A DNA stretch of 64,000 nt from Oceanobacillus timonensis (GTDB lineage: Bacteria; Bacillota; Bacilli; Bacillales; Amphibacillaceae), in contig NZ_LT800497.1 of assembly GCF_900166635.1 (NCBI RefSeq), forward strand, positions 2,652,344-2,716,343. Direction: 5' to 3'. This document shows positions 45,817 to 55,515 of the stretch, in pieces (the stretch's first letter is position 1; the number at the start of each line of letters is the position of its first letter). The notes under the pieces were generated by a model. That model saw only the letters and a list, made by a program, of their open reading frames with translations. It did not search any database and had not been told where the DNA came from. The position numbers and the translations under genes were made by a program.

Positions 45817-46779
45817 ATTTCCGCTTTCTGTATCGTAAGCATTTATTATTTTTTGAACAAGTGGATGGCGTACTACATCTGTTGCCTGCAGATGTACAAA
45901 GGAAAGGCCATCAACAGAAGACAGCATCCGCTCTGCAACCCTCAATCCGGATGTAATCCCTTTCGGAAGATCCACTTGTGTCATATCCCCAGTAATAATC
46001 ATTTTCGAATCAAAACCAAGCCGTGTTAAAAACATTTTCATTTGAGCCGGCGTGGTATTTTGAGCTTCGTCCAATATAACAAAAGCATCATCCAGGGTCC
46101 TGCCACGCATATACGCTAACGGGGCTATTTCAATCGTTTCTCTTTCAATTAAACGCGCCGTATGCTCTACACCTAACACATCGTGCAATGCATCATAGAG
46201 CGGTCTTAAATAAGGATCTACTTTTTCTTTCAAATCCCCTGGCAAAAATCCTAAACTCTCTCCTGCTTCTACAGCCGGTCTGGTTAAGATAATTTTTTTG
46301 ACAAGGCCGTTTTTCATGGCATGTACTGCCATAACAACAGCAAGGTATGTTTTCCCTGTTCCAGCAGGTCCAATTCCAAATACGAGATCTTTCGATTTAA
46401 TCGCCTGAATATATTGCTTCTGTCCAAGTGTTTTTACACGGATAGCATTCCCTTTGTAATTTTTGGTGATTTCATCTTCAAATAAAGTCTCAAATTGTTT
46501 TATTTTTCCTTTTTTTGCCAGCTCTACTGCGTAGACAACATCCCGTTGTGAGATGGTTTGACCCTTTCTGATAACGCTTAAAATGGTCAGAAGAATTTCC
46601 TCAACCAATTGCGCGGCCTGCTCCTCTCCAGAAACGCGAATGGATTCGCCTCTGGATATAATGTCTACCCCAAGCAAAGCTTCCAGTTGTTTAAGATGTT
46701 TATCATTCGTACCAAACAAAGCAAGAGCTTCATTGGCACCTTCTAATTGTAAATCAATATCCAATAAGTTTTCAGGCAT
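45808..46779 (-). CDS. phoH: PhoH family ATPase
   Basis: 323 residues. A P-loop NTPase with Walker A GPAGTGKTYLAVVMA near residue 139 and Walker B DAFVILDEAQNTTPAQMKMFLTRLG, followed by ITGDMTQVDLP. A small KH-like N-terminal domain precedes it. The family is linked with RNA metabolism together with YbeY. It begins two bases after yqfD ends and precedes pgpH. Confidence 0.94.
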   Translation of the reverse strand: MPENLLDIDLQLEGANEALALFGTNDKHLKQLEALLGVDIISRGESIRVSGEEQAAQLVEEILLTILSVIRKGQTISQRDVVYAVELAKKGKIKQFETLFEDEITKNYKGNAIRVKTLGQKQYIQAIKSKDLVFGIGPAGTGKTYLAVVMAVHAMKNGLVKKIILTRPAVEAGESLGFLPGDLKEKVDPYLRPLYDALHDVLGVEHTARLIERETIEIAPLAYMRGRTLDDAFVILDEAQNTTPAQMKMFLTRLGFDSKMIITGDMTQVDLPKGITSGLRVAERMLSSVDGLSFVHLQATDVVRHPLVQKIINAYDTESGNEG

Positions 46780-46781
46780 AA

Positions 46782-48008
46782 TCAGTCTCCTTGAATAATA
46801 GGTTCTTCTTTTACAATATTTTCTTCTACCGAAAGATATAAGACTAATTCAACTTTACCATGCTCTGTATGTTCATGTAAAATTTTTTCTGATATGATGA
46901 CAGCTTCCGGACCCAATTCATTTTGTAATTGTATCTTAGCTTGCTCGATTCCTGTGTTTACAGCCTCTTCATTTGTTCGCTGTTCCTCTATTTTCTCTGT
47001 TTCCCTCATTTCTCTGGAAACATAAGACATCGGCAGCTCCCATTTTAAAAAATGGATAGGCTGTTCCTGCTTCTCCACTTGAGAATGAGCAAAATCAGGA
47101 TCTCTAAAACCCCAAAACGGAAGTTGTACATCTCCGAAACGCAAATAATGCTTTTTCTTCTGGTTTCCGGTTATTTCTTCTGCTTGATATTGTAGCGGGA
47201 CTGTAACAGAAACTTCATACCATGTGTTCGCAATGACTTCTGCTTCTGCAGCAATGCCTTCATCAGGCTGTTCTTCCTGTTCTTCCGTCTCCGTACTATC
47301 TTCCCCTTCTTTGTCATTTAAATTACCAGACACTAAAACTTCTCCCGGGACAACATAGTCATTGACACTGACCATAGCTCGTCCTTTGGAAACATACATG
47401 TTAGAAATAACCCCTTTTTTGGTCGCCACTAAGTTCCTCGGCTCTCCAGGCGGAACTTCTTCCACAATTGTTTTTTCAACAGCTTCTAAATGCAGAGATG
47501 TACCTTGAAGTTCAACACCTGTCCAAAGCAGTTCAGGGACTTCATTTAAAAGCTGGCGTTGAATATCTTTTGGTGTGGCAAGGGAAAACAGCCAAACACC
47601 TGGGTATATCCCAAATGCCTCCAGTTCTGTTTCTATTTTCTCTTCAATTTCTTTTGGTACACCCGTTATATGGACAGACCATAATAAATTAGACAAAATG
47701 AAAAAAAATAGAAATCCCGTGAAGACACCAGCAAGTAAAAATTTTTTCCTGCCAAGCCTGGAAAGAAAAAAAGGAAAGCCTTTAGAATCCATAAAGGAAA
47801 CTTTGTATAAAGAATCTCTCCTTATCTTTCTTAAAGCCCCCACATCTTTGAGCATAATTGTAGCCTGACAGCATGCTTCTTCCACTTTTTTAACATCCCA
47901 GATTGAAATACCCTGACTAGCGCATTTTTGCAGGAATAGTTCGGGTCTGGTCCCTTTTACCTGAACAGTAACGTAAGCACGTATAGACGGCGGGTTTTGT
48001 TTTTTCAT
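46782..48008 (-). CDS. yqfD: Sporulation protein YqfD
   Basis: 408 residues from ATG 48008, which has a perfect AGGAGG seven bases upstream; a longer frame upstream has no site. A cytoplasmic N-terminal part (to about residue 85) ends at one membrane helix (LLAGVFTGFLFFFILSNLL), then an extracytoplasmic part with IEEKIETELEAFGIYPGVW and acidic low-complexity insert. In B. subtilis yqfD is in the sigE regulon with yqfC; its exact role in the forespore or cortex is not settled. Confidence 0.92.
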   Translation of the reverse strand: MKKQNPPSIRAYVTVQVKGTRPELFLQKCASQGISIWDVKKVEEACCQATIMLKDVGALRKIRRDSLYKVSFMDSKGFPFFLSRLGRKKFLLAGVFTGFLFFFILSNLLWSVHITGVPKEIEEKIETELEAFGIYPGVWLFSLATPKDIQRQLLNEVPELLWTGVELQGTSLHLEAVEKTIVEEVPPGEPRNLVATKKGVISNMYVSKGRAMVSVNDYVVPGEVLVSGNLNDKEGEDSTETEEQEEQPDEGIAAEAEVIANTWYEVSVTVPLQYQAEEITGNQKKKHYLRFGDVQLPFWGFRDPDFAHSQVEKQEQPIHFLKWELPMSYVSREMRETEKIEEQRTNEEAVNTGIEQAKIQLQNELGPEAVIISEKILHEHTEHGKVELVLYLSVEENIVKEEPIIQGD

Positions 48009-48123
48009 TTCAACCTCCTGTTGTCCATTTGCAATTTTAAATTTCGCACAGAAACATACTGCTTTTACTTGAATGATTATTTTCATGAAGGAAGTTTCTT
48101 AAAACCTGATGAAAATAGAAAAA

Positions 48124-48426
48124 TCAGGTATCCTTTTCTCCATTTTCATGATTTAAAAACAGCACCTCGGAAATCGTTCCTTCTAACATAATTTCTTTTG
48201 GAAGCATCATTTTCAGTACAAAAGAATGACCTTTAATGCTTACAAATCCATTTGTTACCTTTAGTTGAAGCTCTTCATTCGTATACAATGCTAACCCTTG
48301 ATGATTTTCAATATAAAAATGCAAATTTCCAATAATTGTTATGCGCGGCATTTCCATAACAACATCGGATGGAAGAGAGAATTGCTCCATTAAAAGCGAA
48401 CGGATTCTTTGTTGCCATTTCTTCAA
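48124..48426 (-). CDS. yqfC: Sporulation protein YqfC
   Basis: 100 residues from TTG 48426, preceded by GAGGGGGGATCATCA. The longer in-frame extension from 48516 has no ribosome site. The family pattern is SLPSDVVMEMPRITIIGNLHFYIENHQGL, then ELQLKVTNGFVSIKGHSFVLKMM. B. subtilis yqfC is 93 residues and precedes yqfD under sigma-E control, and the order is the same here. It looks like a small beta-rich cytoplasmic or peripheral protein. Confidence 0.88.
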   Translation of the reverse strand: MKKWQQRIRSLLMEQFSLPSDVVMEMPRITIIGNLHFYIENHQGLALYTNEELQLKVTNGFVSIKGHSFVLKMMLPKEIMLEGTISEVLFLNHENGEKDT

Positions 48427-48648
48427 TGATGATCCCCCCTCATTGATACATATGTAAATGATGCTTTGAACAGAACTAGTTTTTAGCGCTTGGGAACGGA
48501 AGGATCTTCCCTTCATCCCCAGAAAGAATTTACATCCGAATTTTTAGGAGTCTCGGCGATTATCCTTCGCTGGTTCGTTCCATTTGCTTATTTATATAAT
48601 CATGTCAAACATAGATTTTGATATTAATCCTTTTTTCTCATAAAAATA

Positions 48649-48680
48649 CCCTGAACGGCAACGTTGCGCCGATCAGGGTA
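48649..48680. terminator. Terminator downstream of the flotillin operon
   Basis: CCCTGAACGGC pairs with GCCGATCAGGG with one mismatch, just after the 48693-49241 gene. Confidence 0.75.
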
Positions 48681-48692
48681 TGTGGTTCTTTC

Positions 48693-49241
48693 TTATCTTC
48701 TTCTTTGTACGATACTTCTATATGGCTTTTTAGCACGTGGTGATCCCAAGACTTCTGCCATAATAATACCGTTGACCAATCCTTTTCCATCCAAATTCCC
48801 GGAGACACGTTTTTTCATTTCGGTCCTGCCAGGAGCATTTTCTTCGCTTTTACGGTCCACCTTCAAGTCGTTGAAGTTTTGTTCAACATCCTCCAGATTT
48901 TCTTGAGAAGAGGTTTGATAGCGATTTGCCATACGTTCCATCTGTTTTTTCTGCTGTTCTTCAATACTCCCAGCAGAAATATCCGGACGCTCTCCTTCTG
49001 TGTAAACTTGACGCTGTGCACGGGGCTGTTCTCTTTTTCTTTGCGTTTGTGCCTGTTGCCTTGTTCCTGCCCTTTGCGTCGAAGAACGTTGCTGTCTTTG
49101 TCTGGTCTGTGTCGGATTGTTTGGAGGTCTAGACTGCTTTTTTTCTTGTTCTTCCTGTTTCTTCCCGGAACTGCTCAGAAAAGAAATAATCCCGAAAACA
49201 ATGATAATAACAAGATATAAATTATCAAGTATCCAGCCCAT
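48693..49241 (-). CDS. Single-pass membrane protein of unknown function, downstream of floA
   Basis: 182 residues, site AAGGAGGGGG. One N-terminal membrane helix (residues 4-24) is followed by about 110 residues rich in Gln, Arg, Glu and Thr with no predicted fold, and a short, better ordered C-terminus GKGLVNGIIMAEVLGSPRAKKPY. I do not recognise a named family; similar proteins beside floA occur, as far as I remember, in other halotolerant bacilli. It follows floA by 27 bases and is therefore likely part of the nfeD-floA operon. Confidence 0.75.
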   Translation of the reverse strand: MGWILDNLYLVIIIVFGIISFLSSSGKKQEEQEKKQSRPPNNPTQTRQRQQRSSTQRAGTRQQAQTQRKREQPRAQRQVYTEGERPDISAGSIEEQQKKQMERMANRYQTSSQENLEDVEQNFNDLKVDRKSEENAPGRTEMKKRVSGNLDGKGLVNGIIMAEVLGSPRAKKPYRSIVQRRR

Positions 49242-49268
49242 ATGCCCCCTCCTTTATTATCATTTTAC

Positions 49269-50264
49269 TTACTTATTTTGGTCGTCATCTTTGTTGTCAT
49301 TGGACAATTTGCCAATAGAGTCACGCATATCTGTATCCGCATCGATATTTTGATAGTTCATATAATCCATGACACCCATTTTACCGGAACGCAATGCTTC
49401 TGCTAATGCCTGTGGTACATCTGCTTCTGCTTCAACCACTTTCGCGCGCATTTCTTGTACGCGGGCAAGCATTTCTTGTTCTTGCGCTACTGCCATTGCA
49501 CGACGTTCTTCGGCTTTCGCTTGAGCAATATTCTTATCAGCTTCTGCCTGATCCGTTTGAAGAATCGCACCGATGTTTTTACCGATATCCACATCTGCAA
49601 TATCAATGGACAGGATTTCAAAGGCTGTACCAGAGTCAAGCCCTTTACTTAATACTGTTTGAGAAATCATATCCGGATTTTCCAGCACTTCTGTATGTGC
49701 ATTGGAACTACCGATTGTACTTACAACACCTTCACCGACACGGGCAATGATAGTTTCTTCACCAGCACCACCGACTAAACGGTCAATATTCGCACGTACA
49801 GTAATTCTCGCCAATGCTTTTACTTCAATACCATCCATTGCAATACCAGCAATAAATGGCGTTTCAATTACTTTCGGGTTGACACTCATTTGTACTGCTT
49901 CTAATACATCACGACCTGCTAAGTCGATTGCAGCGGCACGTTCAAATAACAAATCAATATTTGCCCGTTGTGCTGCGATCAATGCATTTACTACTCTGTC
50001 TACATTACCGCCAGCCAGATAGTGACTTTCCAGCTGATTGGTTTTCACATTCATACCCGCTTTATGCGCTTTAATTAGCGGATTAATAACCCGATTAGGT
50101 ACTACCCGACGCAAACGCATCCCGATAAGTGTAAAGATACTGATTTTTACTCCGGCAGCCAAGGCACTGATCCATAGTGCGACCGGAACAAAAGTAAATA
50201 GTATTGCTAAAGCAATAACGATCACCGCAATAATAATAAGCGGCATGAGAATATTTTGATCCAT
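49269..50264 (-). CDS. floA: Flotillin-like protein FloA
   Basis: 331 residues from ATG 50264, seven bases after AGGAGGAA, the same length as B. subtilis FloA. A membrane-inserting hairpin (about residues 4-45) is followed by the SPFH domain ([32 protein letters not shown]) and a Glu/Ala-rich coiled coil ([38 protein letters not shown]). FloA scaffolds functional membrane microdomains. It follows a half-length copy of itself and nfeD in one operon. Confidence 0.97.
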   Translation of the reverse strand: MDQNILMPLIIIAVIVIALAILFTFVPVALWISALAAGVKISIFTLIGMRLRRVVPNRVINPLIKAHKAGMNVKTNQLESHYLAGGNVDRVVNALIAAQRANIDLLFERAAAIDLAGRDVLEAVQMSVNPKVIETPFIAGIAMDGIEVKALARITVRANIDRLVGGAGEETIIARVGEGVVSTIGSSNAHTEVLENPDMISQTVLSKGLDSGTAFEILSIDIADVDIGKNIGAILQTDQAEADKNIAQAKAEERRAMAVAQEQEMLARVQEMRAKVVEAEADVPQALAEALRSGKMGVMDYMNYQNIDADTDMRDSIGKLSNDNKDDDQNK

Positions 50265-50309
50265 GCTGATTCCTCCTGATTTCAAAAATGATTTTACTTT
50301 CTTACTACC

Positions 50310-50705
50310 TTATACTTCATGTACCTTCTGTCTAACGACTTCGAGGACGTCACGACCTTCTAAATCCATCGCAGCTGCACGTTCAAATGATAAATCAATA
50401 TCTGCCCGATCTGCTGCAATGAGTGCATTTACTACATTACTCAGATTGCCGCCTTCCAAATAATGGTTTTCCAACTGCTGAAGTGTCACATCCTGACCTG
50501 CTAAATGTGCTTTAATCAGTGGATTAACTACACGCTGAGGTGTAATTCGACGCAGTCGCATACTTATCAGTCTGAAGATATTGATTCTTACCCCGGAAGC
50601 CAGGGCACTAATCCAAATTGCTACAGGAACAAGTGTAAAAAAGACTGCTAAAACAATTATGACAACCGCAATAATCACAAGCGGGATGATAGTATCATTA
50701 CTCAC
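50310..50705 (-). CDS. Half-length FloA paralogue (membrane hairpin and start of SPFH domain only)
   Basis: 131 residues, GTG start at 50705 with GGGAGGAA at ideal distance. By hand alignment about 80 of 126 positions are identical to the N-terminal part of FloA encoded next door, from the first residues through [17 protein letters not shown]. It then ends after a few unrelated residues (RQKVHEV), losing the rest of the SPFH domain and all of the coiled coil. The membrane hairpin, the GVRINIF segment and the [12 protein letters not shown] stretch are intact. It lies between nfeD (24 bases upstream) and floA (45 bases downstream), so it is co-transcribed. It could modify FloA assembly or be a decaying duplicate; the ribosome site and clean reading frame favour expression. 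Confidence 0.85.
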   Translation of the reverse strand: MSNDTIIPLVIIAVVIIVLAVFFTLVPVAIWISALASGVRINIFRLISMRLRRITPQRVVNPLIKAHLAGQDVTLQQLENHYLEGGNLSNVVNALIAADRADIDLSFERAAAMDLEGRDVLEVVRQKVHEV

Positions 50706-50729
50706 ATATGTTCCTCCCGAGATTTTAAA

Positions 50730-52070
50730 TTATTTTACTTCCCTGACAACGACACGAACACCTTCTACCCGAATTACTTTTACTTGCTTCCCTTTATCAA
50801 TATAAGAACCTTCTGTCACAACATCGAGCGTTTCATTGTCCAGTTCAATCAGTCCGGAAGGGTGCAGCGGAGTTAATGTCTTTCCTTCAAGTCCGACAAG
50901 CTCCAAACGATTCACGGAGGATACATAACCTTCTTCTGTTGTTATACTGTCTCTTAATACAATGTGACGGAACATCCCTTTGTTCAGTCCAATTCTTCTA
51001 AACAGGATAATAGCAATAATCACAGTAATTAAAAAGGCAATTCCTATACTTATTGACATATGCATCAAATCATACCCCGACATCAATAGAGAGCCGACAA
51101 CTGCACCGATTCCCAGCACCCCTAAAATGCCTCCGGTGACAAAGAATTCTGCCACGATAAGACCGATACCAATCAAAAGAAGGAGCAGAGCTTCCATTCC
51201 TGCTAATCCAGCAACGACATGCCCATAAAAGAATAAAATTAACGAAACCACTCCTAATATTCCCGGGACTCCGAAACCTGGAGAGTACAGCTCTACAATT
51301 AAACCGATACTGGCAACAGATAACAAGATAGGAATAACAACAGGATGCGTTAAAAATCTCGCCGCTTCTTCTGCGATAGAAGGTTCTGTTTCCACAACAT
51401 CTGCTTCAGACAGATTAAGTTCCTCTAAAAGCTCCGCACGATTCGAAACAATCCCTTCTGCATATCCTACTTCAACTGCTTCTCTGGGACCTAATGTCAA
51501 AAATTGCCCCTCAGGAGCTCCGTACTCCGGCAAGTCAATACTATTATCAGCCATCGCCGCAGCATAAATCGGGTCTCTGTCATTTGCTTCTGCCGCACTT
51601 TTCATTTGCGCCAGCCATGCTGATTGTGCTTTTTCATCAGCTGCTGTCCCGTCTTGATTAATAATTCCACTCGCACCCATCGTTGCATGTGGATTAAAAT
51701 AAATATTATTCGAGAACAAAGCAATGTAAGATCCGGCAGATAATGCTTCATTGACAATATAAGCTGTTGTCGGTACTGTCAGGCCTCGGATATGGGAACC
51801 AATTTGACCGGCAGAATCAACTCGGCCGCCAGGAGTGTCAATTTCAAAAACAATATGGTCTGCACCATTTTCCATTGCTTCCGTCGTTGCCCGGTTCACA
51901 AACGCTTCCAGACCCCGCTCCACTTCCCTTTCAATTGGTATAATATAAACGGTCTCCCCTTCACCTTGTTCAGCTTCTGCCTCTGTTCCAGTGAACGTAA
52001 ATATCGATAGGAAGGTTAACACGGATACAAACATTATGTATACAGCTAACCGCCTGCGATGCCTTTTCAA
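50730..52070 (-). CDS. yqeZ: Long NfeD protein (membrane-bound ClpP-class serine protease with OB domain)
   Basis: 446 residues. Signal/anchor helix at the N-terminus, then a ClpP-like domain with FEIDTPGGRVDSAGQI and the catalytic serine in NEALSAGSYIAL, TMGASGII; four or five membrane helices (about 240-370); and a C-terminal OB-fold (GYVSSVNRLELVGLEGKTLTPLHPSGLIELDN). NfeD proteins are encoded beside SPFH proteins and are thought to cleave membrane-associated substrates. B. subtilis yqeZ-floA is the same pair. Confidence 0.93.
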   Translation of the reverse strand: MKRHRRRLAVYIMFVSVLTFLSIFTFTGTEAEAEQGEGETVYIIPIEREVERGLEAFVNRATTEAMENGADHIVFEIDTPGGRVDSAGQIGSHIRGLTVPTTAYIVNEALSAGSYIALFSNNIYFNPHATMGASGIINQDGTAADEKAQSAWLAQMKSAAEANDRDPIYAAAMADNSIDLPEYGAPEGQFLTLGPREAVEVGYAEGIVSNRAELLEELNLSEADVVETEPSIAEEAARFLTHPVVIPILLSVASIGLIVELYSPGFGVPGILGVVSLILFFYGHVVAGLAGMEALLLLLIGIGLIVAEFFVTGGILGVLGIGAVVGSLLMSGYDLMHMSISIGIAFLITVIIAIILFRRIGLNKGMFRHIVLRDSITTEEGYVSSVNRLELVGLEGKTLTPLHPSGLIELDNETLDVVTEGSYIDKGKQVKVIRVEGVRVVVREVK

Positions 52071-52263
52071 CTTGAATCACCTCCTTATACTGCACCTTCC
52101 CTATTATATACGAAAGTAATTCATAAAAGGTTTCATTTTTCGTGGATGGGTATATCTTGATAGTACCATATGTTTCAAGAAAATAGAAAGCGTCATCTTA
52201 ATTTTACATGATGATAGATTCTTTTATTCGATCTATTCCCAATGTCCTCCCCAAATAACTGAA

Positions 52264-52291
52264 AAAACCAACCCTGAATCGGGTTGGTTTT
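52264..52291 (-). terminator. Terminator after yqeY
   Basis: AAAACCAACCC pairs with GGGTTGGTTTT around six bases, with a T-run on the minus strand two bases after the yqeY stop. Confidence 0.88.
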
Positions 52292-52293
52292 CT

Positions 52294-52740
52294 TTATCGC
52301 AATTCCTGCTCTACTATTTGTTTAATTTTAGAACCGTCAGCCTGTCCTTTGACCTTTGGCATCACGGCACCCATTACTTTCCCCATATCTTTCATCGAGG
52401 CAGCATTCACTTCTGTTATTGTTTCCTGAATGATCGATGTTAATTCTTCATCTGAAAGTTGTTTTGGTAAATATTGTTCCAATATTTCCAGTTCTTTTTC
52501 GGTCTTGTCAACCAAATCATCTCTTCCAGCATTTTTAAATTCTTGGAGGGAATCTTTTCTCTGCTTCACTTCTCTCGAAAGAATAGTTAATTCTTCATCT
52601 TCAGATAGAGTATCTTTTCCAAGCTTAATCGATTCATTCTGAATAGAAGCTTTTACCATGCGTATAACGCTAAGGGTTTCTTTATCTTTGTTCTTCATCG
52701 CCTGCTTCATATCTTGATTTAATCGATCAAGTAGCGGCAT
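52294..52740 (-). CDS. yqeY: GatB/YqeY domain protein
   Basis: 148 residues, helical, with the YqeY pattern: [47 protein letters not shown], and [23 protein letters not shown] at the C-terminus, which resembles the tail of GatB and binds tRNA in that protein. Function on its own is unknown. It follows rpsU by 14 bases as in B. subtilis. Confidence 0.95.
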   Translation of the reverse strand: MPLLDRLNQDMKQAMKNKDKETLSVIRMVKASIQNESIKLGKDTLSEDEELTILSREVKQRKDSLQEFKNAGRDDLVDKTEKELEILEQYLPKQLSDEELTSIIQETITEVNAASMKDMGKVMGAVMPKVKGQADGSKIKQIVEQELR

Positions 52741-52754
52741 ACGTCACACCTTCT

Positions 52755-52934
52755 TTAGAATTTACGTTTTCTAGCAGCCTCTGATTTCTTCTTACGGCGT
52801 ACACTAGGTTTTTCATAGTGTTCACGTTTACGATATTCTTGTAATGTACCACTTTTTGATACACTACGCTTAAAGCGACGAAGAGCATCCTCAAGAGACT
52901 CGTTTTTACGAACGCGAGTTGTATTATTTGACAT
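52755..52934 (-). CDS. rpsU: 30S ribosomal protein S21
   Basis: 59 residues from ATG 52934 (GGAGGGAGGG upstream). [31 protein letters not shown] and the basic end [11 protein letters not shown] are typical. S21 sits on the platform of the small subunit and helps initiation. It is the first gene of the rpsU-yqeY pair. Confidence 0.97.
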   Translation of the reverse strand: MSNNTTRVRKNESLEDALRRFKRSVSKSGTLQEYRKREHYEKPSVRRKKKSEAARKRKF

Positions 52935-53045
52935 GCTAATTTCCCTCCCTCCGAAGCACAAAACCATTTTTAATGCGAGCATGAATAGACTATCATGCCT
53001 TTTTAAATTATAATATAAACCTGCAGGACGGTCAATGGTTATTTA

Positions 53046-53711
53046 TTAATAATCTGAAGTTCCTTCTTTACCGGCAACAATTTCCACTCCTGCACTGGCA
53101 CCAATTCGTGTTGCACCGGCTTCGATCATCGCTTCCGTTGTTTCCAAATCACGTATTCCTCCAGACGCTTTTACTCCCATTTCCGGTCCGACTGTTTTCC
53201 GCATCAACTTTACATCTTCTACAGTTGCACCGCCGCCGGAAAATCCTGTGGATGTTTTTACAAAGTCTGCTCCTGCTTCTTTTGCTAATTGGCAGGCAAG
53301 CACTTTCTCTTCATCTGTTAATAAAGCCGTTTCTATAATGACTTTCGTTAATGCTTTTTCTTTCGCAGCATCTACAACAGCTTTTATATCTGCTTTCACT
53401 AACGCTTCATTTCCAGATTTTAATTCTCCGATGTTGATCACCATGTCTACTTCAGCTGCTCCATTTTCGATGGCTTCTTTTGCTTCATAAACCTTTGTCT
53501 GTGTTGTTGTCGCTCCTAAAGGAAAACCGATAACCGTACAGACTTTGACGGGGGAATCTTTCAATTCACTCGCACAGTAAACAACCCAATGCGGCTGGAT
53601 ACAAACAGAAGCAAAGTTATTTTCTTTAGCCTCTTCGACAATTTTTGCAATTTGGTTCTTTGTTGATTCAGGCTTTAATAATGTGTGGTCTATATAAGAC
53701 GCTAAGTTCAT
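53046..53711 (-). CDS. deoC: Deoxyribose-phosphate aldolase
   Basis: 221 residues, TIM barrel. [16 protein letters not shown] at the N-terminus, [16 protein letters not shown], the active-site lysine motif [18 protein letters not shown] (Schiff-base Lys at about 153) and [30 protein letters not shown]. It cleaves 2-deoxyribose 5-phosphate to acetaldehyde and glyceraldehyde 3-phosphate. It follows mtaB by 15 bases. Confidence 0.96.
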   Translation of the reverse strand: MNLASYIDHTLLKPESTKNQIAKIVEEAKENNFASVCIQPHWVVYCASELKDSPVKVCTVIGFPLGATTTQTKVYEAKEAIENGAAEVDMVINIGELKSGNEALVKADIKAVVDAAKEKALTKVIIETALLTDEEKVLACQLAKEAGADFVKTSTGFSGGGATVEDVKLMRKTVGPEMGVKASGGIRDLETTEAMIEAGATRIGASAGVEIVAGKEGTSDY

Positions 53712-53726
53712 GATTGTTATCTCCTT

Positions 53727-55088
53727 TTATGCGTTTTTTTCTGCAACATGTGTCGCATGATCCATCACACGTACAAAAACACCTTTATTTATCGGGTATC
53801 CGGATTCTGTTATTTTCACTTTAACAATTTTACCAATTAAATCGGCTGAACCTTCAAATTGTACTTTCATATAATTATCTGTATATCCGATCAAATGATT
53901 ATCTTCCTGTTCACTTGCATGTTCTTCCGGAATCACTTCCAATACTTCATCTTGATATTTGGAAGCATATTCTTTTGCAAGCTGGTCGGATAAGGTAATT
54001 AATTCATGCACGCGTCTATCTTTTACGTCATCTTCCACCTGATTGTCCATTCTTGCTGCCGGCGTTCCAGTTCTTCGGGAGAATGGAAATACGTGAAGCT
54101 CGGAATACCCAATTTCTTTAATGAAATCACATGTCTCCTGGAATTCTTCTTCTGTTTCTCCCGGAAATCCGACAATAACATCTGAAGTAATAGCAAGTCC
54201 CGGCAATGCTTTTTGTATTTTTTTCACTTTTTGACGGTAAAAATCCGTGGAATACTTTCGGCGCATTCTGGTTAATACCGAATCGGAACCAGCTTGCAGC
54301 GGAATATGCAAGTGGCGGACAATTTTTTTACTTGTATCCAGTACACGAATAACCTCATCTGTAATTTGGCTCGCTTCAATGGAACTGATACGGATACGCT
54401 CTAATCCTTCGACCTGTTCCAGTTCTTCCAGCAGCATCGCAAAATTATAGTCTTTTAAATCCTCTCCGTACCCTGCTGTATGTATTCCTGTCAGGACAAG
54501 CTCCTTATATCCTGCTTCGACTAATTTATTAGCCTGGTCAATCACATTTTCAGGATCTCTGGAACGCAGTAGTCCTCTTGACCACGGAATAATACAAAAT
54601 GTGCAGAAGTTATTGCATCCTTCCTGAATTTTGAGTGACGCCCGTGTGCGATCGGTAAATACAGGTACGTCCATCTCTTCAAACACACGATTTTTCATAA
54701 TGTTCGATACACCGTTTACCGGTTCTTTCGTTTTTTCATGCTCTTCAATATAGGTAAAAATATTTTTTCGTTCCTGCGTGCCGACAACGACATCCACGCC
54801 AGGAATCTCCATAATTTCACCAGGGGAAGTCTGCGCATAGCATCCTGTGACACAAACAACCGCATCCGGATTCTTTCTAATTGCACGACGGATAGTCTGT
54901 CTGCTTTTTTTATCACCAGTGTTGGTAACCGTGCATGTATTGATTACATAAACGTCTGCATCGTGATCAAAATCCACACGTTCATAGCCCTGCTCCTTGA
55001 ACATTCTCCAGATGCCCTCGGTCTCGTAATGATTGACTTTACATCCTAGTGTGTGAAAGCTCACGGTTTTTGGCAATTTTTCAGCCAT
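53727..55088 (-). CDS. mtaB: tRNA threonylcarbamoyladenosine methylthiotransferase MtaB
   Basis: 453 residues. An N-terminal UPF0004 domain with its three cysteines (LGCKVNHYE, VINTCTVTN, VTGCYAQTS) precedes the radical-SAM domain with CNNFCTFCIIPWSRG and ends in a TRAM domain (about 385-445). It adds methylthio to t6A37 of tRNA using two 4Fe-4S clusters. In B. subtilis yqeV lies directly beside rsmE; here 8.8 kb of other genes separate them. Confidence 0.95.
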   Translation of the reverse strand: MAEKLPKTVSFHTLGCKVNHYETEGIWRMFKEQGYERVDFDHDADVYVINTCTVTNTGDKKSRQTIRRAIRKNPDAVVCVTGCYAQTSPGEIMEIPGVDVVVGTQERKNIFTYIEEHEKTKEPVNGVSNIMKNRVFEEMDVPVFTDRTRASLKIQEGCNNFCTFCIIPWSRGLLRSRDPENVIDQANKLVEAGYKELVLTGIHTAGYGEDLKDYNFAMLLEELEQVEGLERIRISSIEASQITDEVIRVLDTSKKIVRHLHIPLQAGSDSVLTRMRRKYSTDFYRQKVKKIQKALPGLAITSDVIVGFPGETEEEFQETCDFIKEIGYSELHVFPFSRRTGTPAARMDNQVEDDVKDRRVHELITLSDQLAKEYASKYQDEVLEVIPEEHASEQEDNHLIGYTDNYMKVQFEGSADLIGKIVKVKITESGYPINKGVFVRVMDHATHVAEKNA

Positions 55089-55449
55089 TTATATATCATC
55101 CTTTCGTTAACATTTCATTTTTGATTATACGTACTTAATGATATCACAAATATTTAAAAATACGATATAAAAGACCCTTTCCTCCTCATAATTAAGGGGA
55201 AGATGATATCCTGCTTTATCATTTCAATCTTGCTTCACTCATGAATTTACTTTATTTCTGCCCGCGTCATTCACTCCACCCAGCTTTTACCCGAGGAAAA
55301 ATGTATGGTGAAGCGTGAGAAATACTCCTATTTTTCACTTCATTATCTACCAAAAGGAAGCCAAAAGACGAGGAAAAACCATCATAACATCAGTAAATAT
55401 CTGTGGCATTGTCACATGCAATGATAGTCTATCTTCTTCGATATTGGGT
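55089..55449. other. Gap after mtaB start, no gene seen
   Basis: AT-rich sequence of about 360 bases without a convincing reading frame on either strand. It marks the border of the accessory genes inserted between mtaB and rsmE. Confidence 0.5.
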
Positions 55450-55478
55450 TTGAACACACACTATAAGGGAAATATATA
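55450..55478 (+). promoter_or_regulatory. Candidate SigA promoter for the 55516 gene
   Basis: TTGAAC (55450-55455), a 17-base spacer, and TATATA (55473-55478), about 35 bases before the start codon. Confidence 0.5.
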
Positions 55479-55515
55479 TTATCAATAAGCCTTACTTGCC
55501 TAAAGGAGGCAAAAC

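Noticed and set aside
47468..47868. Plus-strand frames inside yqfD
   Set aside because: Shadows of a gene with a strong ribosome site and family match.
48000..49300. CRISPR array
   Set aside because: No regularly spaced direct repeats here or anywhere in the window.
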